This document shows positions 34,601 to 44,341 of a DNA stretch of 64,000 bases, in pieces. Position 1 is the stretch's first letter. Each line of letters opens with the position of its first letter. The notes under the pieces were generated by a model. It made no database searches, was not told the DNA's origin, and worked only from the letters and a program-made list of their open reading frames with translations. The stretch comes from Cyclobacteriaceae bacterium. GTDB lineage: Bacteria; Bacteroidota; Bacteroidia; Cytophagales; Cyclobacteriaceae. The DNA is taken from assembly GCA_020832305.1 (NCBI GenBank), contig JAFIEV010000087.1:1-64000 (forward strand), written 5' to 3'. The position numbers and the translations under genes were made by a program.

Positions 34601-35671
34601 TTATTTTATATACCTGAAATCATGGCCATCGGGTAATTGCTTTAAAAATTGCAGCATAAGTTCGATGAGGTTTTCCACATCATGTTTATTGGCCATCTCC
34701 ACAGTCGTATGCATATATTTCAGGGGAAGGGAAATAAGTGCAGAAGCCACTCCTTCATTTGAATAAGCAAAAGCATCGGTATCGGTACCGGTGGTTCGGG
34801 AAGAGGCGGCACGTTGAAAAGGAATATCTTGCTTTTCAGCTGTTTCTATCAACATCTTAAGCACATTATTTTGAACAGCAGGTGCATAGGTAAGCACCGG
34901 TCCTTCACCCAGCCTGATATCACCCTGTTTAATTTTGCTGTAACCCGGGGCCGTTGTGTCATGGGTGACATCGGTAATAATAGCCAAATGGGGCTTAATG
35001 CGGTGTGCTATCATTTCGGCACCACGCAATCCGATTTCTTCCTGTACTGAATTGGTAACATACAGTCCGAAAGGTAACTTAACAGACTGTTCAAATAATC
35101 TCCTGGCCACTTCAGCAATCATAAAACCTCCAATCCGGTTATCCAACGCCCTGCCTACAAGATATTTATCATTCATTTCGCTGAGCTCATCATCAAATGT
35201 TACCATACAGCCTACATGAATTCCCATAGCCAGCACTTCCTCATCAGAATTGGCACCACAGTCTAGTACTACATTTTCTACATTCATTTTTCCTTCTTCA
35301 CGTTTTTCACGCACATGAATGGCCGGCCATCCAAATACTGCCGGCACGGGGCCTTTATCTGTATGTATCTTTACTTTTTTGGAAGGAGCGATCATATAAT
35401 CAGAACCTCCATTGCGAATTACATGAATGTAACCTTCCTTGGTAATATAATTGACAAACCAGGAGATCTCATCACTGTGTGCTTCAATGACAACTCTGTA
35501 TGGCGCTTCAGGATTGATCACCCCTACTACCGTTCCATAGGTATCAGAAATATAAGTGTCGATATAAGGTTTAACATAATCAAGCCAGATTTTCTGGCCT
35601 TCTGCTTCGTAACCGGTCGGTGTCTCACTGTTGAGATACGCGTATAAAAATTTTTTGCTCTTTTGATCCAT
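34601..35671 (-). CDS. M42-family metallopeptidase (glutamyl aminopeptidase/endoglucanase-like)
   Basis: The 356-residue protein has the M42 metal ligands: H in EAHSDEISW (about 63), D in GRALDNRIGG (about 177), EE in SVQEEIGLRG (about 211), D in IITDVTHDT (about 235) and H in KYMHTTVEM (about 320). The enzyme is a dodecameric tetrahedral aminopeptidase in other organisms, cytoplasmic and active on peptides released by proteases. No signal peptide is present. It is convergent with the proteasome-like gene pair, which may be chance. Confidence 0.9.
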   Translation of the reverse strand: MDQKSKKFLYAYLNSETPTGYEAEGQKIWLDYVKPYIDTYISDTYGTVVGVINPEAPYRVVIEAHSDEISWFVNYITKEGYIHVIRNGGSDYMIAPSKKVKIHTDKGPVPAVFGWPAIHVREKREEGKMNVENVVLDCGANSDEEVLAMGIHVGCMVTFDDELSEMNDKYLVGRALDNRIGGFMIAEVARRLFEQSVKLPFGLYVTNSVQEEIGLRGAEMIAHRIKPHLAIITDVTHDTTAPGYSKIKQGDIRLGEGPVLTYAPAVQNNVLKMLIETAEKQDIPFQRAASSRTTGTDTDAFAYSNEGVASALISLPLKYMHTTVEMANKHDVENLIELMLQFLKQLPDGHDFRYIK

Positions 35672-35729
35672 TGATAAAAGAATTTAATATAGAATAAAGA
35701 TTAGGTTGAAAATACAATCCTATGGTCAT

Positions 35730-36335
35730 CTAAAAATGATATGATAGTCCAATGCCATTGGAAGAAACCGATAAATTATTGATAATGCCTTTTAACCTGC
35801 GACTATTGCGATTGTGAGCATAATGCATGGCCGCATCGAAAACCAGTAAAAATCCACCTTGCAAAATTAATCCTTTTCCGAAGCCACTGTAAAGATCGGC
35901 ATTGCGGTCAGTGTTTTTTGAAAATTCCATCAGGTAAAAACCACCTGCAATATAGGCAACATTCAGGCCACTATTAAAAGCAAAGGTTTTTTCAATTCGC
36001 TTTTGACGATCAATGCTTTCTGTAAGACTATAATAAGAGGGGTCTCTTCGCAGCTCATTGTAATAACCTATACCTGCCAGGCCAAGGTTTACCACATTCC
36101 AATATATATTAAAACGGTAAAAATATTTATCTTCTCCACTGGCATTCATTGAAAGAATGGTATTGGTTCCAATGTTGGCAACGGCCCAACCACCCAGGGT
36201 GAGCATCCCTCTTTTATTATACAAACTGGTTCTTTCATTAAAATCCCGCAAATCAAGTGAGGATTGAGCATGAAGCATCTCCGATTGCAGAGAGCACAAC
36301 AGCAAGAAAATACCGGTAATTGTAAAATGTTTCAT
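35730..36335 (-). CDS. Exported protein of unknown function
   Basis: The 201-residue protein has a signal peptide (FLLLCSLQSEMLHAQ) and a mature part with several hydrophobic helices: GMLTLGGWAVANIGTNTIL, YWNVVNLGLAGIGYY, NSGLNVAYIAGGFYLME and GLILQGGFLLVFDAAMHY. It ends in NGIGLSYHF, an outer-membrane-protein-like last strand. I recognise it as a common Bacteroidota family without known function. It stands alone upstream of the M42 gene by about 60 nt. Confidence 0.7.
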   Translation of the reverse strand: MKHFTITGIFLLLCSLQSEMLHAQSSLDLRDFNERTSLYNKRGMLTLGGWAVANIGTNTILSMNASGEDKYFYRFNIYWNVVNLGLAGIGYYNELRRDPSYYSLTESIDRQKRIEKTFAFNSGLNVAYIAGGFYLMEFSKNTDRNADLYSGFGKGLILQGGFLLVFDAAMHYAHNRNSRRLKGIINNLSVSSNGIGLSYHF

Positions 36336-36661
36336 TGTAATGTAAACGCTAAAATTACAATTCTGGTTAAAAATAATTTAATTCAGTAAAAAAGAAATAT
36401 ACATCAAAAATACTTCAAACCAGCCATCCAGATAGTCATACTTTAAACCAATTGACTTTTCGCATGAATTTTTATTGTTATTTCTTTATTTGTCAAAGGT
36501 GTAATGTTAAAAGAAGTTATGCAATTTAAAATTAATGTATCTTAGTTAATTTTGAATCGAATCCACACCCCTGTAAAAAAGGCAATTTACGCATTGCTGT
36601 TATACATTTTATAAAAAGAGCGAATCTATTAGTATTTTTTTAATTTATATCTCTTGTTACA
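36336..36661. other. Divergent intergenic region, 326 bp
   Basis: AT-rich, no gene. It separates the minus-strand exported protein gene from the DUF3857-like pair. Single TAnnTTTG boxes occur on each strand (plus 36547-36554; minus 36405-36412), but neither has a -33 element at a convincing distance. Confidence 0.4.
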
Positions 36662-38713
36662 ATGAAAACAATAACTAAAATCGCCGTTTTGCTGTGTATT
36701 GGTTTATGCATACCTGAATGGAGCTTTTCTCAATTACCGCCAGACAGACCCAAAGTAAAGTTTGGCAATGTTTCGCCGGAGGATTTTCATATTCCTGATG
36801 ATTTGGGCTTTGAGGATGCCGAAGCCCTGATTTTGTATGATGAAGGGAGTTATACCTATTCATGGCGCGATGGCTCAGGCTTCAGAACAAAATTCGAAAG
36901 ATTGTGCCGCGTTAAAATAGAAAACACAGAAGGTTTTGACTGGGCTTCCCATGAGATACCCTTGTATACAGTAACTGGTACATACAAGGAAAATCTTACC
37001 AATATTAAAGGATTTACCCATATTCTGGAAAATGGAAAAGTTAAAAGTATTAAACTTGATAAAAAAGATATTTTCAGGGATAAATTCAACGATGAGTACG
37101 ATGTGGTTAAAATTGCCTTACCCAATGTGGTGGAAGGTTGTATTGTTGAATTTACTTATGCAATAGACAGTGAAAAAACAAGGTCTGTTCCTTCCTGGGA
37201 GTTTCAAAAATCGATTCCTGTACTTTGGAGTGAATATACTGTAGCCATTCCCGAATTTTATAATTTTCAGCAGCTATCTCAGGGTTATGAGCCTTTTTAT
37301 GCCAATATAAAAACACAGGAAAGTAGTGCCATTGTGGGTTCTGTGAGGACTCAAAACAGCAGCATGGGACAACCACCAGTGCGACAGGCACAACGGCATG
37401 AATACAAAGTCAATAAAAACTATCTTGCTACCAAAAACCTGCCTGCGTTAAAAAATGAATCCTTTATTACCCGTCCGGAAGATTTCCGTCTGAAATTAGA
37501 ACATCAAATAATAGGCGTACAATTCCCACAAAGTGCCTATGAGAATTTATTAGGTGACTGGCGAAAAATCAACGAAGTGTTGTATAAACACCAGGAGTTT
37601 GGTGTGCAGATTAAGTCAAGGGGATTTTATAAAAATACAATTGAAGAAGCAAAATCAAAATCTTCAACCGATGAAGAATTGATGATGCATATATATAAAC
37701 ACGTTTCTTCACAAATGAAGTGGAATGGTCAAAATGCTTTGTTTGTTGAAAAAAATATCAAGTCAGCATACGACGCTCAGTCAGGTAATGCAGCAGATAT
37801 CAATCTAACCCTGATTTCTATGTTAAATGCCGCAGGTGTAAGAACAGATCCGGTAATATTAAGCACCCGCAGTAATGGCATCATTAATACCCACGCACTT
37901 ATTCTTAAAAAGTATAACTATGTGGTAGCCCTGGCGCATGTAAACGGAAAGAAAGTATTACTGGATGCCACAGATCCTTTTTTACCATGTGGAGTTTTGC
38001 CTGTGCGTTGTCTGAATCAGCATGGTCGTGTAGTGGTGGAAAATGGTATAGGAGATTGGATTAACCTTACACCCCAGGTAGGTAATTATATGGCTTCATC
38101 TTCCCGATTAACGATTTCAGAAGAGGGTGAAATGCAGGGAATTATACAGGTGAAGCGGGAAGGTTACAATGGCTTACTGCTTCGGCAGAACCTAAGGGAA
38201 AAAGGAGAGCAAGCCTACAAAGAATCACTTATGACCAAGTACCCGGGTTGGAAAATAGAAAAAATGAGCTTTAGCGATGCTGAAATAGGTGATGGAATCA
38301 TAGAGGAAATCCATCTTTCCATTCAATCGGGCATTCAGGTGATGGGGAATACCATGTATATCGACCCTTACATTATCGAAAAGCTGCAGGAAAATCCATT
38401 TAAAAATGATGAGCGAAAATTGCCGGTTGATATGGTGATGCCCGACAGGGAATTTCACAATGTAAACATTGAAATCCCTCAGGGATTTACGGTTGATGAG
38501 GTTCCGGTTAGTACTGCCTTTCATTCAGCTGACAAATCGGCTTCCTATCGGCTTCTCAGCAACCAGAATGGCAATCAGTTGGTAGTTTCCAGGCAATATA
38601 AAAGAGATCGCTCATTTTACAGCCCGACTGAATATTCGACAATTCGCGAATTCTACGGTATGATTGTGGGTGCCGAAACGCAACAAATCGTCTTGAAGAA
38701 AATTCCGCAATAA
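36662..38713 (+). CDS. DUF3857/transglutaminase-like protein lacking the catalytic Cys
   Basis: The 683-residue exported protein (signal ending FSQ, about residue 24) has a DUF3857 domain (about 55-240), a transglutaminase-like domain (about 290-460) and a C-terminal beta domain. In the transglutaminase part, the G-D-C of the active site is replaced by G375-N376-A377 (SGNAADINLTL), while the His (INTHALIL) and Asp (VLLDATD) regions remain. It is therefore probably not a cysteine enzyme. The neighbour one base downstream has the intact site, so the two may form a complex of catalytic and non-catalytic partners in the periplasm. Confidence 0.82.
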   Translation: MKTITKIAVLLCIGLCIPEWSFSQLPPDRPKVKFGNVSPEDFHIPDDLGFEDAEALILYDEGSYTYSWRDGSGFRTKFERLCRVKIENTEGFDWASHEIPLYTVTGTYKENLTNIKGFTHILENGKVKSIKLDKKDIFRDKFNDEYDVVKIALPNVVEGCIVEFTYAIDSEKTRSVPSWEFQKSIPVLWSEYTVAIPEFYNFQQLSQGYEPFYANIKTQESSAIVGSVRTQNSSMGQPPVRQAQRHEYKVNKNYLATKNLPALKNESFITRPEDFRLKLEHQIIGVQFPQSAYENLLGDWRKINEVLYKHQEFGVQIKSRGFYKNTIEEAKSKSSTDEELMMHIYKHVSSQMKWNGQNALFVEKNIKSAYDAQSGNAADINLTLISMLNAAGVRTDPVILSTRSNGIINTHALILKKYNYVVALAHVNGKKVLLDATDPFLPCGVLPVRCLNQHGRVVVENGIGDWINLTPQVGNYMASSSRLTISEEGEMQGIIQVKREGYNGLLLRQNLREKGEQAYKESLMTKYPGWKIEKMSFSDAEIGDGIIEEIHLSIQSGIQVMGNTMYIDPYIIEKLQENPFKNDERKLPVDMVMPDREFHNVNIEIPQGFTVDEVPVSTAFHSADKSASYRLLSNQNGNQLVVSRQYKRDRSFYSPTEYSTIREFYGMIVGAETQQIVLKKIPQ

Positions 38714-38714
38714 G

Positions 38715-40616
38715 ATGAAAATTCAATTTACAGCCTGTCTGCTTTTGCTTGTACTTTGGGGAGCGGCGGCAAAAGATACTTATTCAGTAAGGGAAATACC
38801 GGCAGAATTGTTAGTCAACAGCAATGCCGTAGTAAGGGATGAAAGTGAACGCTTTGAAATTCATGATGTGCGCAATGCAACCTACAGCTACCGGCGGGCA
38901 GTGACTATACTCAATAAAAAGGCGGATGCATTTTCCAGCGTTAAGGTTTACTATGATGGCAAAAGTACAGTGGCTTCACTGGAAGGAGCTATTTTTGATA
39001 AGCATGGTAAGCTCGCGAGGAAGTTAAAAAAATCAGACATAAAAGATTACAGTGCCTTCGATGGTTACTCAATTATAGATGATGGAAGGTTTAAGGAAGC
39101 TGAATTGAATTTTCCAGACTACCCCTATACCATTGTTTTTGAATATGTCGTTAAGCAAAAAAATATCCTGCGTTATCCTACCTGGGCGCCCCTGCCGGGT
39201 TATAACCTTTCCTGCCAATGGTCAGAATTTGAAGTTATTAATGCAAAGGATCTTGAATTGAGGTACCTGGAAAAAAATATTCCAGCCAACGTAAGCAGTG
39301 AAATTGATGCTGCGAACGGGAAATTCAAATGGAATATTAAAAATGCACCTGCCCTAATGTATGAAGCTATGGCGCCACATGCTACCGAGATTCTGCCACT
39401 GGTGCGCACCTCCCCAACCCGCTTTGTAACATATGCCTACCAGGGGGATATGAGTGATTGGAAAGGGTATGGCCAATGGGTGTATGCGTTGTTGGAGGAT
39501 AAGCAAAAATTGCCGGATGCTACGGCGAAGAAAATGCAGGAAATGGTGAAGGACTGTTCCGATGATATCGATAAGGTCAGAAGAATTTATCAGTATATGC
39601 AAAATAATACCCGGTATATAAGCGTTAGCCTGGGACTGGGGGGCTGGCAACCCTTTGATGCCACTTACGTCAATGAAAAAGGCTATGGCGACTGCAAGGC
39701 TTTGAGCAATTATATGATGAGCTTGTTGAAATCAGTTGGCATTAATTCTCATTATACCCTAATACGTGCAGGCAGTAATGAGCCATCCATTTCTGTGGAT
39801 TTTCCTTCTCATCAGTTTAACCATGCAATACTCTGCGTCCCAATGGAAAAGGATACCCTCTGGCTGGAATGTACCGATCAGAAAAATCCATTTGGATATG
39901 TCGGTTCAGGTTTAGACAACCGGCATGTTTTACTGATTACTGAAGATGGTGGATATCTTACCCGCACCCCCGGTTGGACCGGACATGAAAATATACAATT
40001 CACCAATGCCAGGGTAGACCTTGATACCGAAGGTAATGCGACGGCCGAGGTGGAAATCGTTTCAGCAGGTTTGCAATTCAGCCGGGTAGACGCATTGCTT
40101 AAAAGAGGAAGAGAGGAACAAAGAAAGCGGATCTATAATTTTATTGATATTCCTCAGTTTGAATTACAGGACTTTAAAGTCAATGCCAACACAGGAGCTG
40201 ACATAAACGGATTGGAAGAATATCAACTCCAACTGAGGAGGTATGGAGCTGCCGGTGGGAAAAGGGTATTTTTTCAACCTAACTTGCTGAACAAAAACTC
40301 CAATGTGCGCCTTACAAGTGAATCACGTATCAATCCACTGGTATTGCGGTTTCCATACCTCGATATTGATACCATAGAGTTTAATCTGCCCAACCATTGT
40401 CATCTTGAATTTGTACCGGAAAACATCAGAATTACCTCAGATTTTGGCAGCTATGAAGTGAATTTCGAGATAGAACAAGGTAAAGTTGTATATATAAGGC
40501 GGATGGAAATGTATAATGGAACCTTTCCATCAGAGAAATATAATGAATACATTCAATTTATGAATCAGATAGCTGAAGCCGATCAGATGAAGATTGTAAT
40601 GCTTAAATCAACCTGA
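38715..40616 (+). CDS. DUF3857 and transglutaminase-like protein with intact active site
   Basis: The 633-residue exported protein has a signal peptide (LLLLVLWGAAAKD), a DUF3857 domain (about 50-210) and a transglutaminase-like domain (about 260-400) with the catalytic Cys327 in GYGDCKALSNYMMSLL, His in FNHAILCVP and Asp in ECTDQ. The C-terminal 200 residues are beta-rich. Related proteins are cysteine peptidase/transglutaminase-fold enzymes of the envelope, with unknown substrates. The gene starts 1 nt after its paralogue, so they are co-transcribed. A short relic of a close relative is found at 41586-41659. Confidence 0.87.
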   Translation: MKIQFTACLLLLVLWGAAAKDTYSVREIPAELLVNSNAVVRDESERFEIHDVRNATYSYRRAVTILNKKADAFSSVKVYYDGKSTVASLEGAIFDKHGKLARKLKKSDIKDYSAFDGYSIIDDGRFKEAELNFPDYPYTIVFEYVVKQKNILRYPTWAPLPGYNLSCQWSEFEVINAKDLELRYLEKNIPANVSSEIDAANGKFKWNIKNAPALMYEAMAPHATEILPLVRTSPTRFVTYAYQGDMSDWKGYGQWVYALLEDKQKLPDATAKKMQEMVKDCSDDIDKVRRIYQYMQNNTRYISVSLGLGGWQPFDATYVNEKGYGDCKALSNYMMSLLKSVGINSHYTLIRAGSNEPSISVDFPSHQFNHAILCVPMEKDTLWLECTDQKNPFGYVGSGLDNRHVLLITEDGGYLTRTPGWTGHENIQFTNARVDLDTEGNATAEVEIVSAGLQFSRVDALLKRGREEQRKRIYNFIDIPQFELQDFKVNANTGADINGLEEYQLQLRRYGAAGGKRVFFQPNLLNKNSNVRLTSESRINPLVLRFPYLDIDTIEFNLPNHCHLEFVPENIRITSDFGSYEVNFEIEQGKVVYIRRMEMYNGTFPSEKYNEYIQFMNQIAEADQMKIVMLKST

Positions 40617-40758
40617 TGGTTAATATCAGATTGGCTTTTTCCTGACTTACTAATTTTAACACTCAAATCTAGTTTCTTTAGCATCATAACTAGCTAATAA
40701 TGTATAGGTTAAGAAAATCATTCATGGGGTTTTCTAAAAGTTGCGGAAGACAGAAAAA

Positions 40759-40790
40759 GGGCATTTGGAAGAAATAAATTCCAAATGCCC
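40759..40790 (-). terminator. Terminator of the SnoaL-like gene
   Basis: GGGCATTTGGAA (40759-40770) pairs perfectly with TTCCAAATGCCC (40779-40790), loop of 8 nt. On the minus strand the stem is followed by TTTTT, giving a typical intrinsic terminator 33 bp past the stop codon of 40823-41347. It may also stop transcription from the DUF3857 genes. Confidence 0.8.
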
Positions 40791-40822
40791 TAATATATCA
40801 TTGCTTTATTTCGGTTTAAAAA

Positions 40823-41347
40823 TCAATTAGATGGTGGTTTGATAACATAGCCTTGATTTTGTAGAATATTCAATATGTCATACCAATAGCGCACCATTGT
40901 AATCTTGCCATTCGAAACCATGCTCGCGGTATGGTAAGGAATGGTTATCGTTTCCCCAGAAGCCTTGTCAGTAACGGTATTTATACCCCATGACAAGATC
41001 CATTCTCCTTCGTTCCAGTTATTGGTCACTTTCACAGGCAGGTAGAGGTCCTGGGAAATGCGGTGTTTGTATTGGTTGAAACTATTGGTGTAAAACTCTG
41101 CGTGCTGGGCTACTGTGAGAGAATCCAAAGCTCCCACCAGCCCGTAAATCATCGCATTTGGGGCAAATTGGGCAGTCAATGCAGCCACATCGCCTGCCTC
41201 AATTGCTTTGGAATGTTTCTGGATAACTTCAAGGGCTGTTGCTGCATTTTTAAATTCGAGGGTCACTGACATTTCCTGAGCGTTGGAAATGATAGGGGTC
41301 AACATAAGGAATAAAGCCAATACGAAGGTTGCTTTTAATGTTTTCAT
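40823..41347 (-). CDS. Exported SnoaL/NTF2-like protein
   Basis: The 174-residue protein has a signal peptide ending SNAQ (about residue 23) and a SnoaL-like domain: VIQKHSKAIEAGDVAALTAQFAPNAMIYG, then QHAEFYTNSFNQYKH, then the strands EGEWILSWGINTVTD and SNGKITMVRYWYDI. This cone-shaped fold binds or isomerises small ligands, but the active site is not conserved enough for a reaction to be named. It is transcribed alone. Confidence 0.8.
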   Translation of the reverse strand: MKTLKATFVLALFLMLTPIISNAQEMSVTLEFKNAATALEVIQKHSKAIEAGDVAALTAQFAPNAMIYGLVGALDSLTVAQHAEFYTNSFNQYKHRISQDLYLPVKVTNNWNEGEWILSWGINTVTDKASGETITIPYHTASMVSNGKITMVRYWYDILNILQNQGYVIKPPSN

Positions 41348-41585
41348 AATTAGATTGTTTAAAGGTTTATGAATTGTTTTTATTGAGTATAAGGCTTAAC
41401 TGTCTGAAATTCAATAAACATAAGATCTATCATGGACGAATGCCCCCCTTTTCTGTCCCCATGATGGGAAAAAGTTACCGAAGACCCTGCAACATTATAA
41501 TGCCTGCATTTTCTTTTCAAAGACCTCTCTGAAGACTAGTCTTCAAATGCCTGTAAAAGCGTGAAGGATCAGAATAAGAGACAGC

Positions 41586-41659
41586 GGCGCCAGATGCTAC
41601 TGAGGTCCTGCCATGGGTGCGCACCTCCCCAACCCGCTTTGTAAAATATGCTTACCAGG
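41586..41659 (+). pseudogene. Relic of a DUF3857/transglutaminase-like gene
   Basis: These 74 bases match 39371-39444 inside the intact gene at 66 of 74 positions, and the reading frame is kept (APDATEVLPWVRTSP versus MAPHATEILPLVRTSP). In this frame the relic is bounded by a TAA at 41575 and another TAA about 30 nt past its end. Several changes are synonymous or conservative, so it probably comes from a diverged paralogue, not from a recent copy of the neighbour. Confidence 0.8.
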
Positions 41660-41681
41660 AGACTACCATAATTAAATAATC

Positions 41682-41720
41682 AAGCCCTGTGAACTTCTTT
41701 CCTGGAGGTTCACAGGGCTT
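41682..41720 (-). terminator. Terminator of the vWA gene
   Basis: AAGCCCTGTGAAC (41682-41694) pairs with GTTCACAGGGCTT (41708-41720), a 13-bp perfect stem with a 13-nt loop. On the minus strand TTGATTATTT follows. It lies 51 bp past the stop of 41772-43637. Confidence 0.7.
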
Positions 41721-41771
41721 AAAATGTATATGCTGAAAACAAAGTAAGCTGCAAGGCTAAAGTTTAAGTGA

Positions 41772-43637
41772 TTACCTGGTGCTTAGAAAAGGAGTCGTTT
41801 TTACCTTGTTAATAAATTCCTTTCGGTAACCTTCTTTATCGAGTCCCAGGGCATTTTCGGCCAGTGCGATTACCTCTTTAAAGCCATGCCCTCCAACAAA
41901 TTCTGAATCCCTGAGTAACATACCATACAACGCTACGGCTGCTGAAAACCTGAAATTCTCTGAACTGTTTTCCAGCCTGATTGATCTGGGAGAAACCGAT
42001 TGTTCGAACATACGACTGGTGTGGCCATCGGGTTTTTTGTACCTGATTTTAAGGGTGAGCAGATCGCTGCTTTTTTGAAGGACCGGTTTTTGCTGATATT
42101 TTAATTCATGCATATTCTCAGATGAGCCCGAACCCACTGGAACAATTTCATACAAAGCTGTTACAGAATGCCCTGCCCCCATATCACCCGCATCTTTTTT
42201 ATCATTGTTAAAATCTTCGTGGGGCATTATACGGTTTTCATAGCCGATCAGGCGGTAGGACTGAACTTTGGCGGGGTTGAATTCAATTTGAAGCTTTACA
42301 TCTTTGGCTATAGTAAAAAGGGTACCGCCAAATTCAGATACCAGTACTTTTCGGGCCTCCTGTAAATTATCGATATAGGCAAAGTTACCATTCCCTTTAT
42401 TCGACAATCGTTCCAGCCGGTCATCTTTATAATTGCCCATACCTACGCCCAGAATTGTAAGATAAACGCCTTTGTCACGCTCGGTTTCAATAAGCCTTTC
42501 CAGTTCGGCATTGCTGCTTACCCCAACATTGAAATCGCCATCGGTCGCCAGGATGATACGATTATTGCCACCTTTTATGAAATTTTCTTCAGCCGTTTTA
42601 TAGGCAAGTTTAATACCTGCGCCTCCTGCTGTGCTACCGCCGGCTTCCAGGTTTTCAATTGCCTTTATAATGGTCTCTTTTTCAGAACCTGGCGTTGGAT
42701 CCAGTACCTTTCCCGCTGCACCGGCATAGACAACGATAGATACTTTGTCTTGCTCTCTTAGTTCATCGACCAGCATTCTCAGCGCAGATTTCAGTAGTGG
42801 AAGCCGGTTTGGTGGAAACATCGAACCGGAAACATCGATCAGAAAGGTAAGATTTGACGGAGGAAGATGTTCTTTTTCAATTTTTTCCCCCTGTAATCCG
42901 ATGTGTAAAAGCTTGTGTCCGGCATTCCACGGGCAATCGGCGTATTCGGTGGTAATAGAAAAGGGATGTTCGTCTTTGGGTTGGGGGTAATCGTAGCTGA
43001 AATAATTGATAAGTTCTTCAATGCGCACGGCATCGGTTGGCGGACGCTGGCCCAGGTTAATGAAGCGACGTACATTGGCATAAGAAGCGGCATCTACATC
43101 AATGGAAAAAGTGGATAAAGGTTGTTTCAGCGCGCTTTGAAATGTGTTTTCCTTGATGTATTCATAATTTTCAGTCTCGTGGTACATATAAAGAGGATCT
43201 GATATTTCATGTGGGTAATGACCCGGCAATTGCGCAGGATGAGGGGCAATCATTTGGGCTTCATTGGAAAGCATCTTATAAGATGCTTTGCGGTTTTTAT
43301 ATCCGGTAGTAACTACCTCATGGAGCATTGCATGATCAGGTGTCATTGTAACCTGCAATTCCTGAGGCCCTTTTACAGTTATCTCGAGGTTTTTATACCC
43401 AATAAAATAGAATTGGAGAATACCCGGTGAATGCGTGAGACGCAATTGAAATTTACCCTGCAAATCACTGATTACGCCTTGCTGGCTACCTTTTATGACG
43501 ACACTTACACCGGCAAGGGGATTGCCGTCATCGGCATCTGTAATAATTCCGCTCACCAGATAGCCGGGTTCGATCGATTTTGCCTGCAGTAAAAAAATGG
43601 CAAGCAATGAAATAAGACTGATTCGAATGCTTTTCAT
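41772..43637 (-). CDS. YfbK-type von Willebrand factor A protein with CarboxypepD_reg-like domain
   Basis: The 621-residue exported protein has a CarboxypepD_reg-like domain (about 27-110, VSGIITDADDGNPLAGVSVVIKG) ending in EVVTTGYKNR, then the YfbK N-terminal domain (TFSIDVDAASYANVRRFI), a vWA domain with the MIDAS motif DVSGSM (about 269) and later ATDGDFNVG, and the DUF3520 C-terminal domain. The MIDAS site binds Mg and mediates protein contacts. The regulatory domain matches one in the anti-sigma-like gene on the other side of the divergent promoter, which links the two genes. Function is unknown; envelope-facing. Confidence 0.88.
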   Translation of the reverse strand: MKSIRISLISLLAIFLLQAKSIEPGYLVSGIITDADDGNPLAGVSVVIKGSQQGVISDLQGKFQLRLTHSPGILQFYFIGYKNLEITVKGPQELQVTMTPDHAMLHEVVTTGYKNRKASYKMLSNEAQMIAPHPAQLPGHYPHEISDPLYMYHETENYEYIKENTFQSALKQPLSTFSIDVDAASYANVRRFINLGQRPPTDAVRIEELINYFSYDYPQPKDEHPFSITTEYADCPWNAGHKLLHIGLQGEKIEKEHLPPSNLTFLIDVSGSMFPPNRLPLLKSALRMLVDELREQDKVSIVVYAGAAGKVLDPTPGSEKETIIKAIENLEAGGSTAGGAGIKLAYKTAEENFIKGGNNRIILATDGDFNVGVSSNAELERLIETERDKGVYLTILGVGMGNYKDDRLERLSNKGNGNFAYIDNLQEARKVLVSEFGGTLFTIAKDVKLQIEFNPAKVQSYRLIGYENRIMPHEDFNNDKKDAGDMGAGHSVTALYEIVPVGSGSSENMHELKYQQKPVLQKSSDLLTLKIRYKKPDGHTSRMFEQSVSPRSIRLENSSENFRFSAAVALYGMLLRDSEFVGGHGFKEVIALAENALGLDKEGYRKEFINKVKTTPFLSTR

Positions 43638-43756
43638 AGAACAATTGTTTAAAGGTTGAAACTATTTTGATTACAGGATGCAAACCCCACGGCTATTCCA
43701 TAAAAATTCTTAGAAATAATTTCAAAGAGCCTTTTGCCAAAATTGAATTAAATTGC

Positions 43757-44341
43757 ATGATCATGTTTTTCAGAAAGAAGGTTGGCAAATCGGATGAAGA
43801 CTTTATCCGAAAATATACCGAAACCGGAGACCCGGAATTTCTGGCCTCTCTGTATTCGAGGTATATACCCATGGTCTATGGCGTATGCCTGAAATACCTG
43901 AAAAATCGTGAAGACAGCCAGGACGCTGTAATGCATATTTATGAAAAACTCAGCGCTGAAAAAAGACTTGGCGATGTGAAAAATTTTAAAGTCTGGTTGT
44001 ATGTGCTGGTAAAAAACCATTGCCTGATGCAGCTGAGAAAAAAGAATACCATTTATCTTGATAATTCAGCTTTCGCATCTGTGGAAAATCAAATGTATGT
44101 GCATCCTTTAGATGAAGAAAATCATGAAGGCGATCTCCTGAAGCTTGAGTATTGTCTTACACAGCTTAAAAATCTTCAGGAAAGATGTGTCAGATTATTC
44201 TATATGGAGAAAAAATGCTATCGCGAGATCGCTGAATTAATAGATTGCGATCTGAATGCCGTAAAAAGCCATATACAGAATGGAAAGAGAAATTTAAAAA
44301 TCTGCATGCAACAAGATCATGAAAAAGAAGGGCAGGCATAG
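43757..44341 (+). CDS. ECF-type RNA polymerase sigma factor
   Basis: The 194-residue protein (ATG 43757; ATG 43763 possible) has sigma region 2 (LASLYSRYIPMVYGVCLKYLKNREDSQDAVMHIY, about 24-58; WLYVLVKNHCL) and region 4 (QERCVRLFYMEKKCYREIAELIDCDLNAVKSHIQNGKRNL, about 140-180). It directs transcription of a small regulon, presumably under control of the next gene, which overlaps it by 23 nt. It is divergent from the vWA gene, with about 120 bp between the starts, so it may control that gene. Confidence 0.9.
   Translation: MIMFFRKKVGKSDEDFIRKYTETGDPEFLASLYSRYIPMVYGVCLKYLKNREDSQDAVMHIYEKLSAEKRLGDVKNFKVWLYVLVKNHCLMQLRKKNTIYLDNSAFASVENQMYVHPLDEENHEGDLLKLEYCLTQLKNLQERCVRLFYMEKKCYREIAELIDCDLNAVKSHIQNGKRNLKICMQQDHEKEGQA

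Larger units (their letters stand above)
41348..41771. other. Intergenic stretch with relic, palindrome and terminator
   Basis: This 424-bp gap contains a perfect 14-bp palindrome GAAGACTAGTCTTC (41531-41544), the gene relic at 41586-41659 and the terminator at 41682-41720. No complete gene is visible. Confidence 0.6.
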
